Shown here: one piece after another, positions 51,681-63,126 of the stretch
Layout: each line of letters starts with the position of its first letter
How positions within the stretch are numbered: position 1 is the stretch's first letter
DNA from: Nephrocerus scutellatus
Lineage: Eukaryota > Arthropoda > Insecta > Diptera > Pipunculidae
Assembly: GCA_947095585.1 (NCBI GenBank)
Contig: OX352763.1
Location: 118,461,908 to 118,525,907 of the forward strand
Length of the DNA: 64,000 nucleotides
Reading direction: 5' to 3'
The notes under the pieces: generated by a model
What the model saw: only the letters and a program-made list of their open reading frames with translations
The model's database searches: none
Told to the model about the DNA's origin: nothing
Made by a program: the position numbers and the translations under genes

Positions 51681-52625
51681 CCGTATTACTTTTCTCGCCT
51701 CAACCCTGACATAGAATCCTTACTTTTTTCTAAAAAAAACCCGGTCCTTCCCATGCTCATTTTATAACAAAAACATCCACGAATGAATGGAATGCTCAGT
51801 CTTTCCTCTTGAATTGAATTGTTAACATTAGGAGCCTGCCTTCGAGGCTATATTCCAACAAAACAAAAAGAACCAAAAGAAGCTACATAGCTTGTAATTG
51901 TTGTTGTTTTCATCCCCCTATCATTAATATATTTGGTTGAGCAGAGTTCTTGATATTCTATGGAGGGAGCGATGTGTAGGCAAGATAGATTTCTCAACAG
52001 TACCGTTTCCTTTTAAATTCAATGAAATATTTCTGTTGCTGATTCGTTTGTTTTTGTTTCCCATCCTGAATATAATGCCACTTGAACGGGAATTTAATTT
52101 CAATGAGGCTGCGGGGCAAACATCCAAACTGGGAATATTTAGCCAGGATAATTGAATTTTCCACAACACATACAAAGTTTAATGAAAATTATTACAAAGC
52201 AACAGTTGTTGGTTGTGGATAGGTTGGATAGGGCTCAACCGCAACGCTTCCTAATAAATTCAAATTCAACCGCAACTTAAAGCTTTGCAGGGCAGCACAG
52301 CAATAAATAAAAGCGACTTTATTTTAATTGAACGGCCACGTACATACACAGGAGACATTCCATTGAAGCGTTTTCATAGAGCAGAGACAGAAGGACATTT
52401 TATAAAACGTTGCATAGGATATAAAACACTCCTCGTGCTCGCTGTACTCCTCTAATCCTACTCGAATGTGCACATTCAGCCGCGGTGTAAACTGTTTCCG
52501 AAATTCATTGGCATTCACTGGTTGCTTGCCAAACTAACGCACACCCTTTGAATAAAAGCCAAGGTTCGGTTTTTTTTCTGTTAACTTAACGCTGAATAAA
52601 ATCGCGTACAAATGTAATTTATTTT
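51681..52625. other. No gene recognised
   Basis: AT-rich non-coding sequence. Confidence 0.5.
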
Positions 52626-52630
52626 TATAA

Positions 52631-52656
52631 ATCCGGATCCGGATCCGGATCCGGAG
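52631..52656. repeat. (ATCCGG)n hexamer repeat
   Basis: Four perfect copies of atccgg. Each pair of copies forms GGATCC palindromes. GC-rich in an AT-rich setting. Confidence 0.9.
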
Positions 52657-52754
52657 AGGAGTGGAGTGTCGGTCAGTGAAATTTATTACAAAATACAACA
52701 GCGACTTAGGAAGACTTCAATTTGCAACAGGTAGCTTATGATAGCTAACATGCA

Positions 52755-53790
52755 GACCGTTTATAAAGGTTTGTGAGGGGCTTAACAAATATTTAGAAGT
52801 AGCTGATTAAGGGCAATTGAAAATATAGATAGAAAAGGTAATATATGTATGTTTTATTGGAAGAAAGTTCCACAATCGAATAGCTTGAACAAAAAATTGA
52901 CGTTCGTACAGTTGACAACTGTGTACCTTGTTTGAGCCAACATGACAACGTTCGAGTTTTGAGAGGTTGCAGATTATCATGTAGGTATTCTGGCTAATGC
53001 GTTTCGCTTAGTAAACACAGAACGTCCCTTATCTGCCCAGCGAATCTCAAAACATAGTCTCCACATTTCAAACTGAAAATATTTTGAGAGATGTTGTTAT
53101 ACAGAACGTTTCGTTTTCTATTACTCTTGTGATCCATAGAGTAAGACTCTTATAGAACAGTTTTTGTCAGTTTTTGGTTTTGGTTTTGGTTTTTGTAGAC
53201 AGAAAATGCGGACTGACCCACATTCTACGCAGTCCACTGTAGACCCTACAGACAGTAGGGTTTATATGTGTGTCCCAGGAAAGCGTACGGTTAAAATTGA
53301 ATTGTTGAAATTCACATACATCAAGAACTCTACGATGTATAACTACCACCTGGGACTTTTTTTAGTTTACACGTAGCTCATGTTTTCGGGACCATTCATC
53401 TTCGTTTATTAGATGAATAGTGTCATCAATCACATTCATAGGAGAACTCATGAAAAATTGAACATCGTCAGCATACATATGAACTGAAAAATGGCTAATT
53501 ATTTTAGTTAGTTTGCTCACATATAACGAAAAAAGTGTTGGGCCAAGGATTGATCCTTGTGGTACATCATTCCGAACTTTAAGAATTCAGGTTTTCATCA
53601 ACTACCGCGAGTTGTTGCCATCCTTGTACCTAAAACCCTACATTATTTTATTGCACAGTGTCGCGTGATTCACAGTGCCAAAGCTTTAGAAAAATCTAGA
53701 AGAATTAGAAAATTGATCTACATTCCGTTATACTAGATTTTTTTCTTAAATCTTTCTTTGGTATTGGGTTGATAATAGCTTCTATCGACT
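52755..53790 (-). mobile_element. LINE RT fragment with intact YADD box
   Basis: Read from 53780 downward: INFLILLDFSKALALCNHAT (block A: DFSKA), [20 protein letters not shown] (block B), [10 protein letters not shown] (block C; YADD intact), then RVNKKSQVVVI-type residues and FNFNRTLSWDTHINPTV (thumb). RLWNFLPIKHTYITFSIYIF near 52830 is the usual C-terminal block. The order matches CR1/Jockey-type LINEs. Stops (about four) and frame shifts show it is dead. The first part lacks the endonuclease. Confidence 0.85.
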
Positions 53791-54685
53791 CGAATGGGAA
53801 TAAAGACAGCGTTAGCACCGATTTATAGATATACGTTATAAATGACAGTATAAGATTCTACAGAAGTCTTTATATTCCAAATCAAGGCTCGTCGCATGTT
53901 CCCAAAAAGGTTGTGTGTATTCCTATGACCGTTCTTAATTCTCGTCTTTGCAAGGAAATTAATGCAATGGAGCGCTCTAAGTACAGCTTTAAATATACCT
54001 GTCTTTCTATGCTACATGTGAAGGTGTTTATTCAACTTGTATTTGCCTAGAATTCCGCCTCCTTGTAAAGCCCTGGTTAAAGCGCAGTCATAGGCGTCAT
54101 GCCGTTTCTGGTAGAAGGCCAATTGTTGGCCTCCTCCCACTGCTATTTTCGGTAGCAGTTGAAGACTAGTACCATGCCAAGCAAGTCACTCGCCCGGCTT
54201 TGGGACTGCCGTTGGAGTGTTGGAGTGATCATGAACCATGACCATACAATGTTGAAAACTCACTGCTTTTGTTAAGACATGAGTGTCAGCTTAACGAGAC
54301 CTTGACGTCAATAAAACTGATTCAAGTGACCTAATTATCCTGTCTACATCATGTTTCAAGTAATCAGATTCAGTCCAACACAGGAAACTTCAGCCCCTAC
54401 TGTACCGCCTAGCTTAAAGCTGTCGCGAAGAATTGGAAAACTTCGGTTACCAGCATAGAATTGCTCCTTAGAATTTCCTGGAGCGGTATGTACTCCGAAA
54501 ACATTTATTGAAACATAAAACGGGTATGGTGTTACCAAGGTACACGAAGAAAAAATTAGGGTTCTATGCGTCTCCCTTGTGGAGAATCACTTTTGTTCTT
54601 AATGTTCTTTAGAAAGATGAAAGTGTACGATAACCTTTGTAAGGCTAGAAGAGAGAATGGCTTGGTTGAAAAAAAAAGTTGTATT
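53791..54685. other. No gene recognised
   Basis: Possible extension of the LINE at 52755, but no motif is legible. Confidence 0.4.
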
Positions 54686-54689
54686 TGCA

Positions 54690-54800
54690 GCGAAGGACGT
54701 TTTCATCTCAGAATCATTCGAGGTATATATATCTTTCTCTATCTATAAAGCCGTACACCTCGAATGATTCATTATTCTCTGAAATGAAAACGTCCTTCGC
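54690..54800. repeat. Fold-back (inverted repeat), 111 bp
   Basis: The left arm gcgaaggacgttttcatctc (54690 onward, 35 bp to ggt) pairs with the right arm ending gaaaacgtccttcgc at 54800. The right arm carries a 9-10 base extra bulge (attattctct region). The loop is a tatatat/ctatctataaag stretch of about 30 bases. Confidence 0.85.
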
Positions 54801-54814
54801 GTCAAAGTTTTGAA

Positions 54815-54900
54815 ATATATATAGAGAGAGATAGAGAGAGAGAGAGGGAAATATATAGAGAGAGAGGGAAAGAGAGAAAAGGAAAAGACAGAGAGAGACA
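54815..54900. repeat. GA/TA-rich microsatellite
   Basis: Imperfect gagaga runs with atatatagagagag interruptions, next to the fold-back. Confidence 0.85.
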
Positions 54901-55890
54901 TGTTAACAACAAAGCGAACGCGTCCGAAAAAGCAAAAAACCATCTTTAGCTTTGTCAGAAGCAGAAAGATAAGTTAAGCTAATTCGGTTCTAACTCCTTT
55001 GTCTGTATCGGTCGACTTATGGATTTACAGCAAATTTTACCATCGGTCCATATCCAACGTCGAATTACAAATTGGCGATACGACTAATTCAAGCCCTCTT
55101 CAAAACATTGACACTTTCACATAGCAAATATCAAAGAAACGCGACACAATAGCCGTCATCATTGTCGAAGCATCCGTTGAGATCGTCCCGGATAAAGTTT
55201 CCCAAGGAAGCAACTTTCCAACAAAATTAATTGCAATCCTCATAGTTTTTCTCCGGTCGATTGGCGACTCAGCATTAACGACGTGAAAGTTTATTTTTCC
55301 ATCCGGATACTTCATTTTTCAGCACAGCTTGAGTGGCTCATTTGTCAAGGTACACATTCCCACGTTAATAAGAACTGCAACTCTCTTCAACAAGTTTCAA
55401 AGTTTGGAAATTCATTTTTTGCGCGCAACGCGGTTGCAGTGAGATTGTCAAGTTCGCAGAGGTGCAAGTAATTGCTTATCAAAGCGTCCTTATATTTTTT
55501 TGCTGCTCCCACACAGGAGGGGAAAAGGAGAAGAAGATTAAAAAGTGCTCCGGAGGAATTTGCAACAAATAGTTTTAAAGTTGCTGGCGGATATGGTTGA
55601 ATGGGGTTTTTTTAGGGAATGAAATATGACGGTTACATATTTGAAGCTTGCTTTAAGAGGATTTTGGATGGCAATGAATGAAAACAAAATGTCGCAAAAA
55701 GGTAATTAAGTTGTCGCTTTCGCTTTCTTTGAGAAATTGAATCAGCTGTCAGCCTTTTCAACTCATCAATGGAAACTAAGCACATATTTTGACGTTGTTT
55801 TGCTTCATTCAATGCTTGGCTTGCTTGAAAACATCATCGACCAAGTGTAAGCAAGTTAATGAAAAAACTTCGTTTTTGGGGTCTTCTTTC
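54901..55890. other. No gene recognised
   Basis: Non-coding sequence. Short frames only. Confidence 0.5.
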
Positions 55891-55892
55891 TT

Positions 55893-57505
55893 TTCTTTAC
55901 TCCGCGGGGGAGCATAGCGCCCGATTTATCGCCTGAGGTTTCACGAGACGCCACTCTGTCCCCTGGGATCTTGCTTTCTCTTCTATTGTCCTTTTCCATG
56001 TCTTGCTCGGCGGCTTCCTTGTGTATTCCAGTCCGCTGGCTTTCTTAAAGTGAGGCCCATCGAGCTCCATTTTCGTCGTCTGATGGTGATCGCGTGTCCA
56101 CAAGTCTTGATTGGTGTTAATATCCGGCCATCTTATCCTCAGTATCCGTCTTAAGCACTTGTTGGCGAAGACTTGGAGGCTCGTCGCAATTGACTCTGTG
56201 ACTTTCCACGTTTCGCAGCCATACAAGAGTACTGAGACTTCAGATTCCAGGAGATTTGCGAGGATTTCCAGATATTAAGGTGTCGCGCCTTGCTTACACG
56301 AGAGCACACACAATAAAACTTATCGACTTACTCTATCTGATGTCCGTCAATCGAGAGATCACATGTTCCACTAGCGTTAACGCGAAGTAGTTTAGTTTTT
56401 GAGACGTTAATTTTTAAACCCACTTGTTAGCGAGGAATTCTAGTGAATTTAATTCACAGACATATATCATCGGCATAGTCCAGGTCTTCTAAGCGGTGAA
56501 AAACATTCCATGGCAAACCCGATGAAGTACGGGTTACTATTTTCATCACCCATTCGATAACAATTGTGAAAGGGTGCTTGACTCCAGAGTAGATGTTAAA
56601 AGGTGAGCCAAGATGACCGTTATGAAGGAAGCGGCATGTTGAGTTGCGATACAGCGGTCGTTCCTAACTTAACGGCCAACTTGCCGGTCCAGATCCCTAT
56701 GCTTCCTCGCTAATGCGTTTCGCTCGGCACCCGAGGCCACGTCTAACTTTGCTTTGATGGATTGGCGTTCACAAATGGTGTTCCATGTGCTATCTGATAT
56801 CCATTCATTTCTAGTTTTGTCGGGATAACCTAAAATGGTTGAGGCTGCTTCCGTATACGCATTTACTGTTTTCTCCCATTTAGACTCTAGCGTTTGGGGC
56901 TGTATCTCAGAGAGACACTGTTGTATGCGGGATACATATTGCAGTTTCACATCTGGGTATTTCACTGCTGCTACAGCGGGCTTTCTCGTTGTTTGACTTC
57001 GTGTGGTTGAGTAGACCGCGAGCTTCAATCGCACACTGCCAACCACAAGGTGGTGGTCGCGCTAGACGTCGACTGCTCTTCGGGTTCTAACGTCCAGCAA
57101 CGATGATCGCCACTTGCGGCTTGTAGCGATGTGATCAATCTGGTTGTTGTACATGTGATCAGGAGAGGTGGCAGGTGGCTTTGTGGATGTTTTTGTGGCG
57201 AAAATTGTGCCTCCAATGATTAGTTTGCGATCAGAGCATAGATCAGCAAACATTGATAAATAATAATTCTATCGGATGTTGCTTGCCAGTCTTGTAACGA
57301 TCTTCTCGCGGCTTCCGATAGTAGAAATCCCACTCCATTCGCATGGTGAAGGCTTACCTGAAAAAAATAGAAACTCGCCCGTAGATGTTCGTTTTTTCCC
57401 TACTCCAGGCCATCTCACCTCACTAAGACCAAGAATCTCTAGATGGTACTCTTTTGTTAATTGTGCAAGCGTTGTTGTCTTAACGAGCGCGTGCGAATGT
57501 TCCAT
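55893..57505 (-). mobile_element. LINE family B, nearly full-span but broken copy
   Basis: Read from 57505: HSHALVKTTTLAQLTKEYHL, then EILGLSEVRWPGVGKKRTST (endonuclease N-terminus; LxLSExRW block). Then IDHIATSRKWRSSLLDVRTR. After an amber stop, RDHHLVVGSVRLKLAV keeps the catalytic DHH but has R for the usual S. Then YPDVKLQYVSRIQQCLSEIQ and ARKHRDLDRQVGR. The 56640-56280 stretch holds broken RT blocks. The end is YGCETWKVTESIATSLQVFA, NKCLRRILRIRWPDINTN and tail ggagtaaagaaaag. This is the best outline of the family. Confidence 0.88.
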
Positions 57506-59150
57506 GTTCCAAAACGTGTCCGTTTCCGTGATCCATAGGTCATTGTGTATAAATTCGATGTGTATCCGAGGCTTGTATTAGTTTCTAAATAAGTACGGGA
57601 CTTGCCTTGGTCGGCGACGCTTCATGTCGACCTAGGTTGCCGTTCTCCAATCACCACATACAAGCCTTCAGCTCTCTAGCTTATGTGTTAAAGAAACATG
57701 GGTCATGTCAAGTTAACTAAAAGTTATTGAAAAAAAGACCCAGCAAATATGTATAGCATATAATATATACACTTCATATAGCATCTATACATATACGAGT
57801 ACATTTCGTAAAGTGTTCTTTCGCAAACAAATCTTTCATCGTAAACGGGTTGTAAATCGAACTTTGTGCGAGAAAAACATTATTTTTATGGAGTCTCTCA
57901 CTGCCAGTGCGTGTGTTGTTAAGACACATTATTGTTGTTGTAAGTAATTCGTTGTGGATTTGCCAGCAGATGCTCAAAATCAAAAGCTTAACATTCAACA
58001 TGAATTGAAAATCGTTTCGTTCAGTAAATGCTTCGCATTGCATCGCTCCTAAGTGGTTAACATCGGCTTCCAAGAACTGATGTGCCCTGGTAATGACAGC
58101 CATTAAATCGCTATCCGTTTAATAGCGGAACACATTAACGCACACAACCGGAAAAACACGTACTTTCGATACTTGAAGGACTAAATCGCTGAAAGGATTA
58201 CATGAAACACATTTCAATGCAAAAAGCATTTCCATGGCAATAAGATCTATATTTTCCCCAGTGGGCTTATAATGTTCAGTAGCTATGCCTTAAATTGTAC
58301 TCTGGGCTTTTAAAATCAAATCAATACTGAGTATATATCATACATATATCGGTACTGCTTTAAAAATGTTACTTAAAGCACCACTTACTTAAAGGTGAAA
58401 GTTGTGGCACCAGACAAAAATAATTCACAACACTACCGAGCTGCATTTATTACCTAAAGAGGATAATTTTTGTTAACGACTCAGGAAAAAAGTACAATTT
58501 CAGGAGCCCTCAATATAAAAATTTAGGCAAATGTGAGTTTTTGAAATGTTTTTGTAAAAAGGCCCCTTACCCAGGTTTCAAACGTCTTCCAATATAAGAC
58601 AGTTATTCTTTTCTTTTCTAAAATTTCAATATGTGGCTGGCCTAAACCTCAGTGTGACCAGAGTTCTTTGTATTCTGGGTTAAATTTTCCCAGTTCTCTC
58701 TTACTAGCCATACAATTTCTTGGGACTGTAAGTAGATCAAACAAGCCGTAGCGATGCATGTGGTGTAAGCAATGGGTAAGCAATGTTGCAGTGATGCGGT
58801 AGCGATGCGTAAACGACGCTGATGTCGTTACTTTATAGGAACAATGTGTTGACGTAGCGATGCAAGAGCGATACGCAGATCGACGACGATGGAAGCGTCT
58901 ATCCCGTATGTGAGTAGTTGTAAGTATTAAGAAACTGGCTTGTACATTAGTGAACTTAACATCAGAAGAAGTATAGGATGAGAAAATTGCTGGGCTGCCT
59001 GTCTTCTTACATCCTCCCAAACGGTTGACATTTGCTGTTTCACTACAAAAAAAACGTGGGAATATTATTTCTACTTAGTTCCGATGATCTGTTTTATAAG
59101 TTGCTTGCTGGGCTGTTTAGCAAAGAATACAAGAACGAAACTTTGAAGTA
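57506..59150. other. No gene recognised
   Basis: Non-coding. 58680-58900 has a gatgcg/gtagcgatgc motif recurring in several places (near 58748, 58792, 58802 and 58856), a weak repeat only. Confidence 0.45.
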
Positions 59151-59169
59151 TTTAGAGACAGCCAAGCAG

Positions 59170-59570
59170 TTCCACTAGCGTTAGAATCACCTTGTGCCAA
59201 CTCGAAGTTTGTTCTGAGATGACTGAACTCTATTTCCATATTGCATTCCGTCACTCTTATATGGGTTTCGGGCCATACAGGAAAAAAAGGCAATGAATCC
59301 GCTGATGCACTTGCAAGAAGCATTTTGTCCACTGGTCCTACCGGCCCGAAATCAATGTTAGCCGTCAGTCAGACAAACGAAAATTTATGGACCAGTGAAA
59401 CTCCACAAACACTTTTAGAACTACCAAGGCCGAACAAAAACATCGCATAGTTCCTTTTAGGAATATCTGGAAGGAATTGTCGGAGCAGGGCCGATTTGCT
59501 AACGGGGTATAAACCAACTGGAACTTATATTTAATCCAATATGTAATGCAAGTCAGCAGTCGTTTGCTGC
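59170..59570 (+). mobile_element. RNase H fragment of a LINE
   Basis: HSVTLIWVSGHTGKKGNESA, then DALARS, is the GHxGxxGNExADxLAR motif of the RNase H C-terminus. The weak LLTGYKPTGTYI near 59500 parallels LLTGHCGLRYHL-type sequence. The following RT fragment at 59600 belongs to another element. Confidence 0.75.
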
Positions 59571-59599
59571 CCTGGTTAAAAGGAACTTCATTGATGGAT

Positions 59600-60040
59600 C
59601 GATGATCGATTGTCTATAAATAAGATTCGTTCACTCAACTTACACACCTCTCTCATTGTATGGATTGAGGATTATTTATGAAACCGCAAAATAGAAATTG
59701 TTTTGAATGGAATCTCTTCAGATTTGCATGAAACCAATGCTGGCATGCCACAACGGTCATTCTTGTCGCCTACGCTCTTCTTGATATGTATCAATGAACT
59801 GTTGTCTTCTACAACCTGCGATATCAATTCGTTTGCTGATAATACAGCGCTATTAGCTATTGGCAGCAGCGCTATATGCAATTCTCGCTTGATTAGTTTG
59901 CTTAATTTAATGAACACCGCTATTCTATTGAATATTCAAGTCATTTTTGATTGGGACAGATCTAATAGGGTAAAATTTAACCCGAATAAATTTCAGGCTT
60001 GTCTTTTTTCTTAAAAGGCAGTTCAACATTACCAGTGTCA
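59600..60040 (+). mobile_element. Jockey/CR1-type RT fragment
   Basis: RKIEIVLNGISSDLHETNAG, then MPQRSFLSPTLFLICINELL, DINSFADNTALLAIGSSAI and RVKFNPNKFQACLFS. The block B motif has lost its GS (MPQRSFLSP for VPQGSVLSP), and the YADD box reads FADN. It is the same family as the copy at 38765-39850. Confidence 0.85.
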
Positions 60041-60239
60041 CCATCAGTTAATGAATAGTGAACTTTATTGGGAACGAGGACAATGTACCGACGGTCTGAG
60101 TGCTCTGCTGTTTTTTTATAACCAACATAACCTACGTATACAAAATCGGTTCAAAATCTATTTAAGTATGGCTTTGTTATTTGCAAACTTCGTTCTCGCG
60201 GTTGATTTTCGAGGAATTTGGTATACAAATATTTGTATG

Positions 60240-60337
60240 TCAAATATTTGGTATAAAAATAATTGGTATAAAAATATTTGGTATAAAAATAATTGGTATA
60301 AAAATAATTGGTATAAAAATAATTGCTATAAATGGTA
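60240..60337. repeat. 16-bp tandem repeat ggtataaaaataattg
   Basis: About six copies, with aatatt and aataat variants. The open frames across it on both strands (YKNNWYKNN) are by-products. Confidence 0.9.
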
Positions 60338-62235
60338 AAGACAATTTTTCTAATATGTTCGCATAGACACCCAAACAACGCATTCTTACACAAAGCAACC
60401 AACTGGCTGCTGACATAATACAAAAGCCAACAAGAGCATGTTATGATCTCCAATACCACTACGAAACTCATATAACAGAAATCTGCGTTGACTCCTTACC
60501 AAGACTTTAGATTCTAGATCCTTGAATATTCAATTTCAAGTATGAACCCCAGAGTATCATTAACTCCTCCCTCTCCTAGACCAAAGCACACTCGTATAAT
60601 CGAGTGATTATCTCAAAAATTCATCACAAAATTAAATTGCAAATTTGGTAAATTTTGTTGTGAAAGGATTATCATGTCTGTCTAGGATTCATGTCTTGGC
60701 TCGAGCAGGATTAGAAAAGAAAACTTTTAAGCATCTCATCCACTGACGACTGCAGCGCACAGCACATCCGATGATAAAGCAAAAATAGAACAAACGACGA
60801 CTAGCAAGTAGCAACCAACTATGCAACGCAAGTTTCCTTATTATCCTTGAAATATTCTCATTGCAAGTTGAGTGTGGGGAATTAAGAACAACATGAAGAA
60901 CACATTGTACCGTGTACAGGAACCGATGATGTTGCTGCACATTGCTACACGATAGGGGATTATAAGCAAAAGTTTCCTAATTAGAAAACCAAACACAATT
61001 ATACACAGCGGAAGCGACGCATAGCTGATGGTAGCATCCTGACCTGGTCATATGGACATATGGCACATCACAATGCTTGTAAGACATCAACATTGTAATC
61101 GTATTGGATGCATCATGTGCATTTAAAAATTAAGGTCAACCGGATGAACTGCATTCGAGGCAGGATGTTGTCGTTCCATCGACATGAGCGACTCCCTTAG
61201 GGTAGCCTTACACAAAGCATACTGCATTATGGAATCAAGAGCAGCTGATGGCGACTTTAGAAGCGAAAAGCGAAGCAATTTCCGTTTGTGAACTAAACGA
61301 AGACCATTTTACCATTTTTTGTAGCTATGTGATTTTTGTAACTCCTTCAGGGAACAGGATATCACTTTAGTTATAAGTGTTGCTGGTTTTTTATTCTAAG
61401 ATTGACATCTCACTATTCTTCATTCCATTTTTACTCTCTCTGCGATACTGTACTGTCCTCAAGGAATTGTCCTGTTGTTCGGGCTGTACAAGTGCGACGG
61501 TGCGGTATTCGTGAACGTTGGAGTACTTATAACTCATAATGAGTTTTGTGTTTTGTCCCGGCGTCTAGCTCATCCATTCTTCTCTGGTCTTTCTGAATCA
61601 GCAATAATTACGAGTACCACGACCGCAATTTTAATAAACAGGAAGCACTGACAATGGCAGTAATGAAATTACAGAATTATTGTCATGGTACGAGTGTTGT
61701 TGTATTGGTGAAGTTAAGTTATTGTGTCGTCAATGTATTTGTGAAGCACTGCAAAAGGAAAATCCCATTGGATTGGAGTACTCTTCAGTAAAATTCTCTT
61801 CTTTTTCTTCTTCTGCTCTTCAAGATCCCTTCATTCCTTAACTTGAATGCCTGAGTGGGTGTGAACATTGACTTTGACATCATTCTAAATGGGAAATGGG
61901 AAAATTGTTAGTTACTGTTACTCGTAAATGGCTTTTGTATAACGATAAGAGCTAACTTCACTACTAGAGATGTTTAGTTGATTGCTTTAACAATCAATCC
62001 GAAGAAGATTGCCATTGTCCTTAGAGCTGACAGCTGAAGTGCCATCTTAAATGAGCGTTTGACTTGAAGACGAGGCGGAATTTTATCGTTTCGTTTTCCG
62101 TGTGTCCAAAAATTGTAACTTCCTTTGGAGGAACATCAATCATTTTCTAAATATGGTTCACTTTTCCTCAGTAGGATTTGCTTTACATATTCCACAGCAT
62201 ACCTCTCTAATACTAGCGCCCTTTGTGTGGCTTGA
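60338..62235. other. No gene recognised
   Basis: AT-rich non-coding sequence. Confidence 0.5.
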
Positions 62236-62238
62236 ATC

Positions 62239-62558
62239 GGCGTTAGGCAATAACGCCCAAGGTAATAACGCCCTAATCGAAAATGTCTTTCCAACTAGTT
62301 GTTGTAAAAATTACGTCATTTTGGGCGATAAGTTCGTTTATTTGGATTTTGTTAGCCATTTCTTCCTTCATTTTTGAACGATGTGTTTATTTGGACGACA
62401 TGACATTTTTCGATTTGGGTGTTAGGTAACAACGCCCTTATCGAAAATGTCATAATACCCGAAACATTTTTCGAATTGGGCGTTATTACCTAACGCCGCT
62501 GCGGGAGGCCAGAACCGGACAGCGATTGTAGAGCCAAATATGATGACCTAACGCCGCT
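62239..62558. mobile_element. MITE-like inverted-repeat element
   Basis: The left end cggcgttaggcaataacgcc (62239 onward) is the inverted complement of the right end ggcgttattacctaacgccg (62479-62498), with one or two mismatches. Sub-terminal parts are also complementary (ccctaatcgaaaatgtc versus gacattttcgataaggg, and cgaaaaatg-type motifs). About 320 bp including a 45-bp insert and its duplicated site. No coding capacity is seen. The flanking target duplication is not clear. Confidence 0.75.
62501..62545 (+). mobile_element. 45-bp stub of LINE family A
   Basis: gcgggaggccagaaccggac, then agcgattgtagagccaaata, then tgatg. This is exactly the last 45 bases of family A. It is flanked on both sides by acctaacgccgct (62488-62500 and 62546-62558), a perfect 13-bp target-site duplication derived from the inverted-repeat element's end. 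Confidence 0.92.
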
Positions 62559-62959
62559 AAAATCGCCTGCCTTATTTGGTTTGACAGACTTAGTACTGGA
62601 AGTGGAAAAAGTCGCTCATGCCAATGCGATTGATGTTTTTGTGGTCGCATTAGCAGTGGTGGCATCAACGTTGCTATCACTGAACAATAGCGACCCGTTA
62701 ACATCCCCAAGAAAGTTGTGAAGGTTGGCTCTGTTTTCTTGGAAGTTGTTTCTTTAACTTGCAGCTTCACAAGGAGCTATCTTCCTGATACTATCGAATG
62801 AAAACTGAGGCGATTATACATTAACTGTGAATTAGGATAAGGATAAGATGTAAGAAACAAGTCAAGGGTGCTGGCGGAATGATTTGCAATATCAGGTATT
62901 CGAGAAGGCTCATTTACTGAGAAAGTTTATTTGATTCAGTGAATATTTCAACGCACTTC

Positions 62960-63125
62960 TTTCAAAGATAAAAACAGTTCTAAACTCAATACCAACAAAG
63001 GAGTATGACAAGGGTGCCTTCTTACACCAACACTCTTTGCAGATAGTGTGATGAAGCAAGTTAATATTGATGCGCCGAATGGTATACAATGGCGCCCATT
63101 TCGGAGGCTGAATTATCTCGCAGTT
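62960..63125 (+). mobile_element. LINE family B-like RT fragment
   Basis: The broken frame MTRVPSYTNTLCR contains a shifted RT block B (caagggtgccttcttacacc = QGCLLTP). MKQVNIDAPNGIQWRPFRRL follows, the segment before the YADD box. It is cut before YADD at about 63120. Confidence 0.6.
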
Positions 63126-63126
63126 T

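Noticed and set aside
52631..52656. A regulatory palindrome cluster (GGATCC repeats)
   Set aside because: A perfect hexamer microsatellite is the simpler explanation; no promoter or gene lies near it.
60051..60471. Asn/Tyr/Lys-rich small proteins on both strands
   Set aside because: They come from the 16-bp repeat, which stays open on either strand.
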